From contig NZ_KB894505.1 of assembly GCF_000374485.1 (NCBI RefSeq), positions 1 to 64,000 on the forward strand: a stretch of DNA of 64,000 nt. Reading direction: 5' to 3'. The translations under genes and the position numbers were made by a program. Shown here one piece after another: positions 9,948 through 19,161 of this stretch. Below the pieces are notes generated by a model. The model was not told the origin of the DNA. It was given only the letters and a program-made list of their open reading frames with translations, and made no database searches. Each line of letters starts with the position of its first letter. Positions within the stretch are counted from its first letter, which is position 1. This DNA is from Algicola sagamiensis DSM 14643. Its GTDB lineage: Bacteria; Pseudomonadota; Gammaproteobacteria; Enterobacterales; Alteromonadaceae.

Positions 9948-10660
9948 TTTCGGATAGAAGGGTTATTGCCGTCATCCCGGCAAGAGGGGGCAGCAAGGGC
10001 TTACCAGGTAAAAATATTCGTCCACTGCTTGGTAAACCAATGATTGCCTGGTCAATTGAACAGGCTCTGAATACGCCAGAAATTGATACGGTTGTTGTCA
10101 CAACTGATTCTGAAGAAATTGCCTGTGTGGCAAGAGATTATGGGGCGGAAGTTCCATTCTTAAGACCTCATGAATTGTCAACAGATGAAGCGATGAGTAT
10201 CGATGTCGTGATGCACTGTCTTGAGTTTTATCGTACGCAAAGAAATCAGGAGTTCGACTATGTACTCCTGCTTGAGCCAACATCACCTTTGCGGGAACGT
10301 GACGACTTATCGAAGATAATTTCCCTACTTCGCTCTCGCGAAATGGAGGCGAATGCAGTGATTAGTGTTGGTGAAGTTCAGGAACATCCGATGAGCCAAT
10401 TTATTATGGAAGAAAAGAAATACTTACAGGAGCTGATCATTGATTGTAAGACAGAAACAAGACGTCAAGATAAACCCGCTTTCTATATCTCCTATGGTGG
10501 TGTATATCTTGTTAAAAATGACGTTCTGGTTTCAGAAAAAAGCTTCTATCCACACCGTTCCCTTGGCTTTCCACTAAAACGTTATCAAAACTACGATGTA
10601 GATGATCTATATGACTTTATCGCGCTAGAAGCCGTGATGAAATTTGAATGGGGACTTTAA
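9944..10660 (+). CDS. legF: CMP-legionaminate / CMP-N-acylneuraminate cytidylyltransferase
   Basis: It activates the nonulosonic acid with CTP so that a glycosyltransferase can use it. It is 238 aa with the CMP-sugar synthetase signature IPARGGSKGLPGKNIRPLLGKP, then LLLEPTSPLRERDDL and the C-terminal YDVDDLYDF. It completes the CMP-Leg pathway encoded in order from 3857. The closest functional models are PtmB/LegF; NeuA of sialate is the same family. Confidence 0.92.
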   Translation: MISDRRVIAVIPARGGSKGLPGKNIRPLLGKPMIAWSIEQALNTPEIDTVVVTTDSEEIACVARDYGAEVPFLRPHELSTDEAMSIDVVMHCLEFYRTQRNQEFDYVLLLEPTSPLRERDDLSKIISLLRSREMEANAVISVGEVQEHPMSQFIMEEKKYLQELIIDCKTETRRQDKPAFYISYGGVYLVKNDVLVSEKSFYPHRSLGFPLKRYQNYDVDDLYDFIALEAVMKFEWGL

Positions 10661-10661
10661 C

Positions 10662-11666
10662 ATGAATATTTTAGTCATCGGTTTAGGCTCGATGGGGAAG
10701 CGTCGGATCCGGAATTTACAGGCGATTGGTGGTCATGTGTTGGCAGGTTTAGATGTACGACCCGATCGCCGTGAGGAAATCACAAAGAACTTTGGTCTGC
10801 AGACGTTTTGTGACCTTGATGAAATGTCCCAACAATTTAGCCCTGATGCGATTGTGATTTCAACACCACCAAAGCTACATATGACTTATGCGAATTGGGC
10901 GGTTGAGCAAGGGTGCCATTGTTTTATTGAAGCATCAGTCACAGATCGAGAAGCAATTGAATCTTTAGCAAAGCGCGTTCAATCAACAGATTTGATTATT
11001 GCTCCTTCTTGTACAATGACCTTTTATCCCGGACCACAAAGGATCGCACAGATATTACAGGACAGACTCATCGGTGATGTTTTGTCGATCAATTATGTGA
11101 CAGGACAATACTTGCCTGACTGGCACCCTTGGGAGTCAATTCAGGAATATTATGTCTCAGACCGGGAAACTGGGGGCGCGAGAGAAATCGTACCATTTGA
11201 GTTGACCTGGTTAAATCAACTATTTGGAACACCGGAAGCTTTATCCAGTGTCGTGATGAAAAAGACGGATATGCCCGCGGAGATTGATGATATTTACCAC
11301 TGTTTATTGCAGTATCCAAAGCATAAAATCTTGTTAAACCTGACAGTGGAGGTGATCTCGCGTCCAATCGCCACGCGGGAGATGGTGATATTAGGCTCTG
11401 AAGGTAAATTACAGTTCAGTAGTCACCGTAATGAAGTCGCTTATTGTAATACGAATGAGCCACAGTGGGTCCGATTCCCGCTGGATAAGGGGATTGTTGA
11501 ACAACATTATATCAATCCTGAAGAACCTTATATACAGGAAGTAAAAGCATTTTTGGGGGCGATTGCATCGCAAGGAAAAACACCATTCCCAAATTCCTTG
11601 GAAGAAGATGCACGTGTCTTGTCGGTTTTGGAGACACTTGAAGATAAGAACCTGATGAGAGCATAA
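10662..11666 (+). CDS. Gfo/Idh/MocA-family oxidoreductase (first of three)
   Basis: A 334-aa NAD(P)-dependent oxidoreductase with Rossmann motif GLGSMGKRRIRNL and ISTPPKLH, and an alpha/beta C-terminal domain. The ATG at 10662 follows GGGGAC and is chosen over an upstream in-frame ATG at 10644 that would overlap legF. Its place after ptmE-legF recalls ptmF of Campylobacter, but this is only a positional argument. The substrate is unknown; it may alter the nonulosonate or make another sugar of the repeat unit. Confidence 0.82.
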   Translation: MNILVIGLGSMGKRRIRNLQAIGGHVLAGLDVRPDRREEITKNFGLQTFCDLDEMSQQFSPDAIVISTPPKLHMTYANWAVEQGCHCFIEASVTDREAIESLAKRVQSTDLIIAPSCTMTFYPGPQRIAQILQDRLIGDVLSINYVTGQYLPDWHPWESIQEYYVSDRETGGAREIVPFELTWLNQLFGTPEALSSVVMKKTDMPAEIDDIYHCLLQYPKHKILLNLTVEVISRPIATREMVILGSEGKLQFSSHRNEVAYCNTNEPQWVRFPLDKGIVEQHYINPEEPYIQEVKAFLGAIASQGKTPFPNSLEEDARVLSVLETLEDKNLMRA

Positions 11667-11669
11667 GGC

Positions 11670-12989
11670 ATGTCTGACTATCAAAAACGACTACTAAAAG
11701 CGATACCGGGTGGAGCACATACTTATTCCCGTGGTTTTGATCAGTACCCAGAAAATGCACCAGAAATTTTAGCTCGAGGAAAAGCGGCATCTGTCTTTGA
11801 TGATCAAGGAAGAGAGTACCTCGATTATGGTATGGCTTTACGCGCGGTTTCATTAGGTTATGCAAATGAAGCAGTCGATGAAGCAGCGTTTACGCAAATC
11901 AAAGCGGGGAATAACCTGACAAGACCATCGCTCATCGAATTGGAAGCTGCGGAAACGCTGATTGACTTAATCGATAGTGTCGATATGGTGAAGTTTACCA
12001 AAAATGGCTCGACGGCTGTCTCCGCGGCAGTGAAACTTGCCCGTGCTTATACAGGACGGGATCTGATTGCCAGGTGCTCAGAGCATCCTTTCTTTTCTTA
12101 TGATGATTGGTTTATTGGGTCGACCCCAATTCAAAAAGGTATCCCTAAAAATATCATCGAACAAACAAAGTGCTTTGCATACAACGATATTACTTCGTTA
12201 GAAGCACTGTTTGAACAATATCCAGATCAAATTTCCTGTGTGGTTTTAGAGCCAAGTAATGTCGATCATCCTGCACCTTCGAGTACACATCCCGGTGAAA
12301 CTTATTTGCATGATGTACAGCGGCTGTGCAAAAAGTACGGTGCTGTATTTGTGCTCGATGAAATGATCACGGGATTCCGATGGCATATTAAAGGCGCACA
12401 GCATTTTTATAATATTCAGCCAGATCTGTGTACCTTTGGTAAGGCAATGGCGAATGGGTTTTCGCTTGCCGCGGTAGCAGGAAAAAGGGAAATCATGCAG
12501 CTTGGCTCAATTGAAAAAACTGGTGAAGAGCGACTCTTTTTACTCTCCACAACACATGGCGCAGAGATGTGTAGTTTAGGGGCATTTGTCCGTTCAGTTC
12601 AGTTTATTCAAGAACATGATGTGATTGCTCATTTATGGGGGTATGGGGAAAAACTGATTGCGATGATGAATCGTCTGGCAGAGCAGAAAGGCATTGCGCA
12701 TTGCTTTGAGGCGGGTGGGGTCGCTTGTTCTCCTTGGTACATCACAAAAGATCACACCGGACAGATATCCATGCCTCTTCGTACATTGTTTTCGCAAGAA
12801 ATGATCAATCAAGGGGTATTAATGCCTTGGATAGCACTGTCTTTTTGTCATCAGGATGAAGCGTTTGAGAAAACACAAAACGCGATGGACAAAGCGCTCG
12901 ATGTCTATGTCCAAGCAATTGAAAAGCAGAGTGTTGAAGGGTTGTTGCATGGCGCAGTCATCAAGCCCGTTTTTCGCCAAAGAAATTAA
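11670..12989 (+). CDS. Class III PLP aminotransferase, glutamate-1-semialdehyde aminomutase-like
   Basis: A 439-aa fold-type I, class III enzyme: SRGFDQYPENAP near the N terminus, LDYGMALRAVSLG, the PLP-binding FVLDEMITGFR and the Schiff-base lysine in TFGKAMANGFS. It resembles HemL but sits in a sugar operon and lacks a porphyrin context, so it more likely transaminates a keto sugar or a small acyl donor. The nitrilase-type amidase next to it could remove alpha-ketoglutaramate if glutamine is the amino donor; this is inference. Confidence 0.82.
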   Translation: MSDYQKRLLKAIPGGAHTYSRGFDQYPENAPEILARGKAASVFDDQGREYLDYGMALRAVSLGYANEAVDEAAFTQIKAGNNLTRPSLIELEAAETLIDLIDSVDMVKFTKNGSTAVSAAVKLARAYTGRDLIARCSEHPFFSYDDWFIGSTPIQKGIPKNIIEQTKCFAYNDITSLEALFEQYPDQISCVVLEPSNVDHPAPSSTHPGETYLHDVQRLCKKYGAVFVLDEMITGFRWHIKGAQHFYNIQPDLCTFGKAMANGFSLAAVAGKREIMQLGSIEKTGEERLFLLSTTHGAEMCSLGAFVRSVQFIQEHDVIAHLWGYGEKLIAMMNRLAEQKGIAHCFEAGGVACSPWYITKDHTGQISMPLRTLFSQEMINQGVLMPWIALSFCHQDEAFEKTQNAMDKALDVYVQAIEKQSVEGLLHGAVIKPVFRQRN

Positions 12990-13086
12990 ATCAATGATCG
13001 TGTAGCGTTTTTGTTGTCTGTTGTAGGACGCTCTCAATCAATGCGTCGATCCGATTATGGATCTCAAGTGCTTGAGGGGAAGTTAC

Positions 13087-13884
13087 ATGAAAGTCGCACT
13101 GGTCTCACTTGATCAGGTTTGGTTGGATAAATCTGAGAATTTTAATCGTTGCCAAACTATTCAGGCCGATCTTTCTGCGCATCAAGATGTGGATGTGGTG
13201 ATTTGGCCAGAAATGACATTGACCGGATTTGTTGTGGATCAACCGGACTTAGCTGAAGAGCCGGATCAGTCAGAGACAATTGCGAAATTTCGCATGTTGA
13301 GCCACTCGACAAAAACACATCAGATTTTCGGATACTTAGCCAAGGAAGACCAAGTCACGAAGAATCGCCTTTGCCATATAAACCCTCAATTCGAGGATAT
13401 TTTGTCTTATGACAAGATCCATACTTTTTCTTTTGCGGGGGAAGACAAGCACATTGCAAAAGGGCATCAACTGCAATCAACAACTATTGGAGACAGTTGT
13501 TTCGGCTTTGCGACCTGCTACGACTTACGCTTTCCAGAAATATTTACTGCATATCGTTCATACTGTCACGCTGTTGTTGTGATTGCGAGCTGGCCAGCTT
13601 CTAGAGTGGGGCACTGGCTTTCCCTGCTTCGTGCACGTGCCATCGAAAATCAATGTTACCTCATCGGGGTCAACAGAGTTGGTAAAGATGGAAATGGTCT
13701 GCGTTATGAAGCATCCAGTGTTGTTTTTGACCCAATGGGTGAGCGTGTTTTTCCGATAGCAGAAGGAAAAACATGGCAAGTTGTAGAAATCCAGGCTGAG
13801 AAAGTTGTGGAAACAAGGCAACGTTTCCCATTTGAGCAAGATCGTGATGTTCGCTTCTACAAGGAGCTCTATTCCCATGGATAA
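13087..13884 (+). CDS. Carbon-nitrogen hydrolase (nitrilase superfamily, omega-amidase-like)
   Basis: A 265-aa cytosolic amidase with the full catalytic triad Glu42 (WPEMTLTGF), Lys110 (YDKIHTFSF) and Cys144 (ATCYDLRFPE). Length and motifs fit the Nit2/YafV omega-amidase group better than true nitrilases. The ATG at 13087 has an RBS (GAGGGGAAG) 5 bases ahead and is preferred to an in-frame ATG at 13057. The 3' end overlaps the SDR gene. Such enzymes are unusual in O-antigen loci, and the substrate is unknown. Confidence 0.85.
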   Translation: MKVALVSLDQVWLDKSENFNRCQTIQADLSAHQDVDVVIWPEMTLTGFVVDQPDLAEEPDQSETIAKFRMLSHSTKTHQIFGYLAKEDQVTKNRLCHINPQFEDILSYDKIHTFSFAGEDKHIAKGHQLQSTTIGDSCFGFATCYDLRFPEIFTAYRSYCHAVVVIASWPASRVGHWLSLLRARAIENQCYLIGVNRVGKDGNGLRYEASSVVFDPMGERVFPIAEGKTWQVVEIQAEKVVETRQRFPFEQDRDVRFYKELYSHG

Positions 13885-14665
13885 ACAAAACCACAATCAA
13901 ACGCTTGATGGGAAAAATATTATCGTGATTGGTGCAGCTGGATTGCTGGGTCAATCATTTGTCAGGCAACTGCTGCATGATGGGGCAAAAGTGACACTGG
14001 CAGATCATGCACTGGCTGCTGCAGAGCAGTTTGCGTCTGAGTTAGGGGTCAGCAGTGATGACACGATGATCACCCATGTTGATATCACAAATCGCCAATC
14101 ACTGGAGGGTTTGATTGATCGATCGAGAAGTCAGCTTGGTGAAATTCATGGTGTAGTCAATACGGCTTATCCGAGAAATAAAAACTATGGCCGAGTTTTT
14201 GAAGATGTTGAATATCAAGATTTTTGTGAAAATATCAGTCTAAATTTAGGCGGGTATTTCCTCACAAGTCAGGTATTTGCCAAATATTTTGCCCGTCATG
14301 GTGGGGGGCACATTATCAATATTGCCTCAATTTATGGGGTGATCCCACCGAAGTTCGAGATTTACCGTGATACACCGATGACGATGCCAGTCGAATATGC
14401 CGTGATTAAATCTGGGTTGATCCATTTATCGAAATATATCGCCAAATATTACAAAGGAAAAAAAGTTCAAATCAATACCGTGAGTCCAGGCGGGATTTTT
14501 GATCATCAACATGAAACTTTTGTGGCGCAATATCAAGATGCCTGTCTGAACATCGGCATGCTACAGCCGGAAGATATCTCCCAGGCCATTTCATTCTTGT
14601 TTTCACCAGCTGCGCGGGGTGTGAATGGTCAAAATCTCGTGATTGATGATGGCTTTACACTCTAG
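13877..14665 (+). CDS. ptmA: PtmA-like short-chain dehydrogenase
   Basis: A classical SDR of 262 aa with NAD motif GAAGLLGQSF, the catalytic Ser in NIASIYG and the Tyr/Lys pair in VEYAVIKSG, followed by VSPGGIFD. The MTMPVEYA and VSPGGIFD blocks are characteristic of the flagellin-modification protein PtmA of the Campylobacter legionaminate pathway. The ATG at 13877 overlaps the amidase stop; an earlier in-frame ATG at 13805 lies deep inside that gene and is rejected. Confidence 0.82.
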   Translation: MDKQNHNQTLDGKNIIVIGAAGLLGQSFVRQLLHDGAKVTLADHALAAAEQFASELGVSSDDTMITHVDITNRQSLEGLIDRSRSQLGEIHGVVNTAYPRNKNYGRVFEDVEYQDFCENISLNLGGYFLTSQVFAKYFARHGGGHIINIASIYGVIPPKFEIYRDTPMTMPVEYAVIKSGLIHLSKYIAKYYKGKKVQINTVSPGGIFDHQHETFVAQYQDACLNIGMLQPEDISQAISFLFSPAARGVNGQNLVIDDGFTL

Positions 14666-14715
14666 AGATCATGGTGTTGATTTTTTAAGTTACCGAATTT
14701 AGTTGAGAGTTTGTT

Positions 14716-15687
14716 ATGAAAAGAATAGGTCTAATTGGTGCGGGGCAATTGGGGAGCCGGCACCTGCAATCACTTGTGAGTCTTGGTCCTTGCGCTGAGA
14801 TTTTTGTTGTTGAGCCCAATGGTGATGCCATTGAGACTGCTGCAATCCGTGTTGCTGAGGTGGCACAAAGTCTAACACAGTCTTCTATCGCTCACTTCTC
14901 AGAGTCTATGGCCTCTCTCCCTGAAAAACTGGATTTTTGTATTGTGGCGACAGGTGCAAAATCACGTTATAGCCTGTTTGAGCAGATTGTTCAGCAAGTA
15001 GAAGTGAAAAACTTTCTACTCGAAAAAGTTCTATTTCAGGATCTGGCTTCCTACGAACATGCGCGCCATTTAGTGAAAGACCATCATTTGAAGGTATGGG
15101 TCAATTGTCCACGTCGTTTATTTAGAGGTTACGCCAGGCTGAAGATGTATATGCAACAAGATATCGCCTGGAAGATGTCCGTTACTGGTGGACAGTGGGG
15201 GTTGGCGTGTAATGCAATTCACTTTATTGATTTATTTGCATTTTTGACAGAGCGAGTGCTTGAGCGTGTTGATTGTGGTGAACTGCATCAGAAATTATTT
15301 GAAAGCCAGCGAGCGGACTACATTGAATTTAATGGCACGCTTCAAGCGTATTTCGATCGTGGTCACCAACTCTCGATGTCTTGTGAAGAGACAGATGAAC
15401 CTGTAGAAATACGTTTACAGTCTGAGCAGACGCAAATTATCATTCGCGAAGATTTAGACAAAGCGACCATACTGAAAAAGGGACAAGATTCCGTCCATAT
15501 CCCCATATCACCTCGTTATCAAAGCGAACTGACAGGTGGGGTTGTGCAGAATATTCTGAGCTTTGGTTGTTGCAAGTTACCAACAATCCAAGAATCCAGC
15601 CAATTGCACTATCCACTGATCCGCGATCTTCTTTCTTTTTACCGTGATACATCTGGAGACCAGCAAGAGTTTTTACCGATTACATGA
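14716..15687 (+). CDS. Gfo/Idh/MocA-family oxidoreductase-like protein (second)
   Basis: A 323-aa protein with a Rossmann start (IGAGQLGSRHLQSL) and a Gfo/Idh/MocA-like layout. The EKP cofactor motif is altered to EKVLF and the central segment is divergent, so it may use an unusual substrate or not be a standard dehydrogenase. A 50-base gap separates it from the SDR gene; RBS GAGAG precedes the ATG. Together with the next gene it forms a tandem pair of distant paralogues. Confidence 0.7.
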   Translation: MKRIGLIGAGQLGSRHLQSLVSLGPCAEIFVVEPNGDAIETAAIRVAEVAQSLTQSSIAHFSESMASLPEKLDFCIVATGAKSRYSLFEQIVQQVEVKNFLLEKVLFQDLASYEHARHLVKDHHLKVWVNCPRRLFRGYARLKMYMQQDIAWKMSVTGGQWGLACNAIHFIDLFAFLTERVLERVDCGELHQKLFESQRADYIEFNGTLQAYFDRGHQLSMSCEETDEPVEIRLQSEQTQIIIREDLDKATILKKGQDSVHIPISPRYQSELTGGVVQNILSFGCCKLPTIQESSQLHYPLIRDLLSFYRDTSGDQQEFLPIT

Positions 15688-15714
15688 ATGTAAGAAATCC
15701 TGAAGGGGGTCAGT

Positions 15715-16674
15715 ATGATTTGGTTAATTGGTGCCGGCCACATGGCAACAGACTATGTGGATGTCTTGAAAAAAATGAATGTTCACTTTCAAGTCATCGG
15801 GCGAAGTGAAAAGAATGCTCAGCGCCTGCAAAAAGAAAAAGAGATTTCTGTCCAAGCTGGTGGATTGGCAACTTGGTTAGCACAGCAGCCAGAATTACCA
15901 GAAGCGGTGATAGTTGCTGTTGATGTGGATGATTTATATGAAACGACACATCAATTGATCACTTACGGGGTGCAAAAAATCCTGATTGAAAAACCAGGCG
16001 GGATAAACTTTGAGGAAATCAGTCACCTCAATGAATATGCCAGTGCAAAATCGTGTGCGGTATATATTGCTTACAATCGACGATTTTACGCCAGTGTGAT
16101 TGAAGCAAAACGAAGGATTGAACAGGATGGTGGCGTTTCTTCTTTCCATTTTGAATTTACGGAATGGTCGGACGCAATCGGTGGACTGCCTAAATCTTCG
16201 CGCTGTAAAGAAAATTGGCTCTTAGCGAATTCCAGCCATGTAATTGATCTTGCATTCTTTATTGGTGGGCAGCCAGAAAACTTTCATGCGTATCAAGGAG
16301 GCCAATCTCGTCTTCAGTGGCACCCGCAGAGTGCCATTTATACAGGCGCAGGCGTGACGGAAACAGGCGCTTTCTTTAGTTATTGTGCAAATTGGGATGC
16401 GCCAGGTCGTTGGTCTTTGGAATTTATGACAGAGAAAAATCGATATGTTTTCCGTCCCATGGAAGTTCTTCAAGTGCAGGAAAGAAACTCAGTACATTTT
16501 GAAGAAGTGCAATGTGACTATTCGCGTGAAACCGATTTGAAGTCAGGGCTGTGCGACCAAGTACATGGATTTTTGCAAGCTGATGTATCACCAGAAATCA
16601 TGCGCTTAGGTATGCAGGTAAGAAAACAAGCGATTTATGACACGATCTTACACGGAGGCGTATATGTCAACTGA
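15715..16674 (+). CDS. Gfo/Idh/MocA-family oxidoreductase (third)
   Basis: A 319-aa oxidoreductase with LIGAGHMATDYVDVL at the N terminus, the EKPGG cofactor motif, and NRRFYAS typical of sugar dehydrogenases of this family. A strong RBS (AAGGGGGTC) precedes the ATG. It lies between the second family member and wzx, so it probably makes or modifies a sugar nucleotide for the repeat unit. The substrate cannot be read from the sequence. Confidence 0.8.
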   Translation: MIWLIGAGHMATDYVDVLKKMNVHFQVIGRSEKNAQRLQKEKEISVQAGGLATWLAQQPELPEAVIVAVDVDDLYETTHQLITYGVQKILIEKPGGINFEEISHLNEYASAKSCAVYIAYNRRFYASVIEAKRRIEQDGGVSSFHFEFTEWSDAIGGLPKSSRCKENWLLANSSHVIDLAFFIGGQPENFHAYQGGQSRLQWHPQSAIYTGAGVTETGAFFSYCANWDAPGRWSLEFMTEKNRYVFRPMEVLQVQERNSVHFEEVQCDYSRETDLKSGLCDQVHGFLQADVSPEIMRLGMQVRKQAIYDTILHGGVYVN

Positions 16675-16682
16675 GAATACCT

Positions 16683-18095
16683 ATGCCTAAGTTGCTACAA
16701 AGCATTTCTGTGTATGCACTGGCAAACATCATCGGACAGTTGTTTTCATTTGCGTTAGTTGCTGTATATACATCTGTTTTGACGCCAAGAGAGTTTGGGT
16801 TACTTTCAACGATTGAAGTCGCAATCTTCTTATGTAACTCCTTTGTGCTACTTGCATTAGATAGGGCAGCACAACGCTATTACTACGATGAAGATGAGCA
16901 GTATCCGAAGCGCGTGATCAACACGGTATTCTGGTTGGTGTTTGGCTGGACGCTTTGCTTGATGAGTGTTATGATAATTCTAGATGCATGGCTTGGTTTG
17001 TCCGAGCTTTGGTTGTCTCAGGCGAATATCTTAGGCTGGATCATCTGGATTGCATTTGGTTTCGCGATGAATTCGTTGACCTTGGTGTATTGCCAAATTC
17101 ACCAAAAGCCGCACGTGTATCTCAGGTTCATCTTGTGTAAAGTCATAGCGCTTGGCGTACTAACCTGGTGGTTTATCTATGAACAAGATCAGGGGGTACA
17201 AGGGTATCTCCATGCACAAGCTGTGACTTTTGCGGTATTGGCATGTATTGCTATGCCGATCCTGAAGGTTCGCTTCACCGGGTTGCTGTCATTTTCGAGT
17301 ATTCGGCCATTGTTTGCGTTTTCTCTGCCATTCGTGCCGACACTTATCAGTAGCTGGTTGATGGGGATGGCAAATCGGCTTGTTCTAGAGCAGGAAGCAA
17401 CCCTTGAGGCTGTTGCTATTTTTTCTTTGGCTTATAAAATCTCATCCGTTTATTTCTTAGCGACATCAGCTGTTGCTTTGGCATTCACACCAACCGTTTA
17501 CGAAACCCTCAAAGAACACAAAACACTGACAGCAGATGTGTACGCTTTACTCTCCAAACTCCACATGGCGCTTGTACTTTTTGCGGTTCTCATTTGTTTG
17601 TTTGCGCAGCCGATGCTTTCGTGGTTCTTTCAAGCAGAATATCAGCCTTCTTTTGCATTGATTGGGCCATTGCTGCTTGTTCATTACTTGTCTGCATATA
17701 TGGGATTGACTTCCAATCTGACCCTGTCTTTTTTCAAGCGAAATGTCCATCAGATGTGTTTTTTTATTGTCTGTTCTGTCCTTTGTGTTGGCCTGAACCT
17801 ATGGCTGATTCCACACTATGCATCTTATGGTGCAGTACTGGCATCGATTGTCAGTATGGTGTTTCTAACCTTGATCCACTGGACTGCAACTCGACGGCTG
17901 AAATTGCCTGATATGGTTATTCGGCAGGCGATGATAGGGGCTGGGATTCTATTGGGATGCTGCATTGTGAATGCTCAATTCATTTATGAATCTTTTGAGC
18001 TCAATGCGATACAGGCCCTGCTCATGAAGTTCATTTTGATTTCAATCATTGTTGGAGCTGCCATCATCCATTTAAAAGGGGGGCAGCGTGTCTAG
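16683..18095 (+). CDS. wzx: Wzx-type polysaccharide flippase
   Basis: A 470-aa protein of the MOP/polysaccharide transporter superfamily with about 12-14 hydrophobic segments along its whole length, starting LLQSISVYALANIIGQLFSF as O-unit flippases do. It would move the undecaprenyl-PP-linked repeat unit to the periplasmic side. The gene ends inside the start of the next one (GTG at 18088). Confidence 0.88.
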   Translation: MPKLLQSISVYALANIIGQLFSFALVAVYTSVLTPREFGLLSTIEVAIFLCNSFVLLALDRAAQRYYYDEDEQYPKRVINTVFWLVFGWTLCLMSVMIILDAWLGLSELWLSQANILGWIIWIAFGFAMNSLTLVYCQIHQKPHVYLRFILCKVIALGVLTWWFIYEQDQGVQGYLHAQAVTFAVLACIAMPILKVRFTGLLSFSSIRPLFAFSLPFVPTLISSWLMGMANRLVLEQEATLEAVAIFSLAYKISSVYFLATSAVALAFTPTVYETLKEHKTLTADVYALLSKLHMALVLFAVLICLFAQPMLSWFFQAEYQPSFALIGPLLLVHYLSAYMGLTSNLTLSFFKRNVHQMCFFIVCSVLCVGLNLWLIPHYASYGAVLASIVSMVFLTLIHWTATRRLKLPDMVIRQAMIGAGILLGCCIVNAQFIYESFELNAIQALLMKFILISIIVGAAIIHLKGGQRV

Positions 18096-19161
18096 GATAC
18101 TTATCGTGCCAACTTATAATTATCTCAGTGCACCGCTCATTGATAAAGTCATCCGATTTTTTGGAGAAAATCATCAATATGCATTACTAACGCATCATGA
18201 ACATGGAGCGAACTTTGGAGAACTAGAGAGGGATGTCCGTGATCGATTCTCTATTGATATCCAGTTTCGTCAGCCAAAAAGGCAGCTCTTGGGGGATAAA
18301 AGGACTCAGCAAAAAATGTTGCGCTGGGTGGAGAATTACAACCCAATACGGATTGTCACTTTTTCTGATATCACACTGTTTTCGCGTGCCATGAAAGGAA
18401 CAGAGTTTGAGCAAAAGATGCTAGTGATCCAGCCTTGTTTATTAAATCAGTCACCGATGAGCTGGAAACAGCAGATAAAGCGTATTGTGAATTGGAGCCT
18501 TAATTTATGTATCGGAGCACCGATTCGAAATATTGATGCGTTTTGGGGCAAGGGGCTTGCAAGAGCAACATACATTGTATGGGGAAATATTGAACTGGAA
18601 TTTTATCAGCAAGCGCGAAATTTTATTCGTGGGGGATTACGATTTTCAGCTCTACTTGATGAATTAAAGATGAATTCAGATATCGAGAAACAAACAAGCC
18701 GGGAGATTGTGATTATTGCACCCGACTTTAATTTCTATGAGAGCCAAAAACAAGTCGATGCGTATTTTGCTGAGCTAAAAAAGCTGTGTGCTGTGTCCAA
18801 GTTCACCGTATCCATTAAATATCATCCATTGAATCAAAGAAGCCTGCCTGAGATACCGAATTTAACCGTGCTTTCTGAATTACCTCTTTCTCGGATACGT
18901 CGATGTAGCATAGTGATTTCTGGGTATTCAAATCTGGCAATCTCAGCACGGTGTTTGAATCCCAACATCTATATTTTTGATCAGTGTAAATATGCGATTC
19001 CCCACATTTGCTCACCTTATTTTCAGTTTATCCAGTCGCTTGATTGTTTGATTGAAGATATCGATGGTTCTGAAGACAAGAAAACGCGTCAAGAGCAAGA
19101 TGCATTTTTACAAGATGTTTTTTTTGAAGATAAACATAGATTAAGCGAGCTAAGGATATGA
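18088..19161 (+). CDS. Putative glycosyltransferase, sialyl/nonulosonyltransferase-like
   Basis: A 357-aa soluble protein with no confident family. Its C-terminal half has IKYHPLN and VISGYSNLAIS, which look like the HP and Ser motifs of GT-B sialyltransferases (GT38/GT52/GT80 type). Position between wzx and wzy, downstream of the CMP-Leg genes, makes it a candidate legionaminic acid transferase. The GTG start is preceded by AAGGGGGGC and overlaps the wzx stop. Function is inferred from motif and context only. Confidence 0.6.
   Translation: MSRILIVPTYNYLSAPLIDKVIRFFGENHQYALLTHHEHGANFGELERDVRDRFSIDIQFRQPKRQLLGDKRTQQKMLRWVENYNPIRIVTFSDITLFSRAMKGTEFEQKMLVIQPCLLNQSPMSWKQQIKRIVNWSLNLCIGAPIRNIDAFWGKGLARATYIVWGNIELEFYQQARNFIRGGLRFSALLDELKMNSDIEKQTSREIVIIAPDFNFYESQKQVDAYFAELKKLCAVSKFTVSIKYHPLNQRSLPEIPNLTVLSELPLSRIRRCSIVISGYSNLAISARCLNPNIYIFDQCKYAIPHICSPYFQFIQSLDCLIEDIDGSEDKKTRQEQDAFLQDVFFEDKHRLSELRI

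Noticed and set aside
11670..12989. HemL (glutamate-1-semialdehyde aminomutase) of haem synthesis
   Set aside because: The family match is real, but the operon context is sugar biosynthesis and the sequence diverges from HemL, so a haem role is unlikely.
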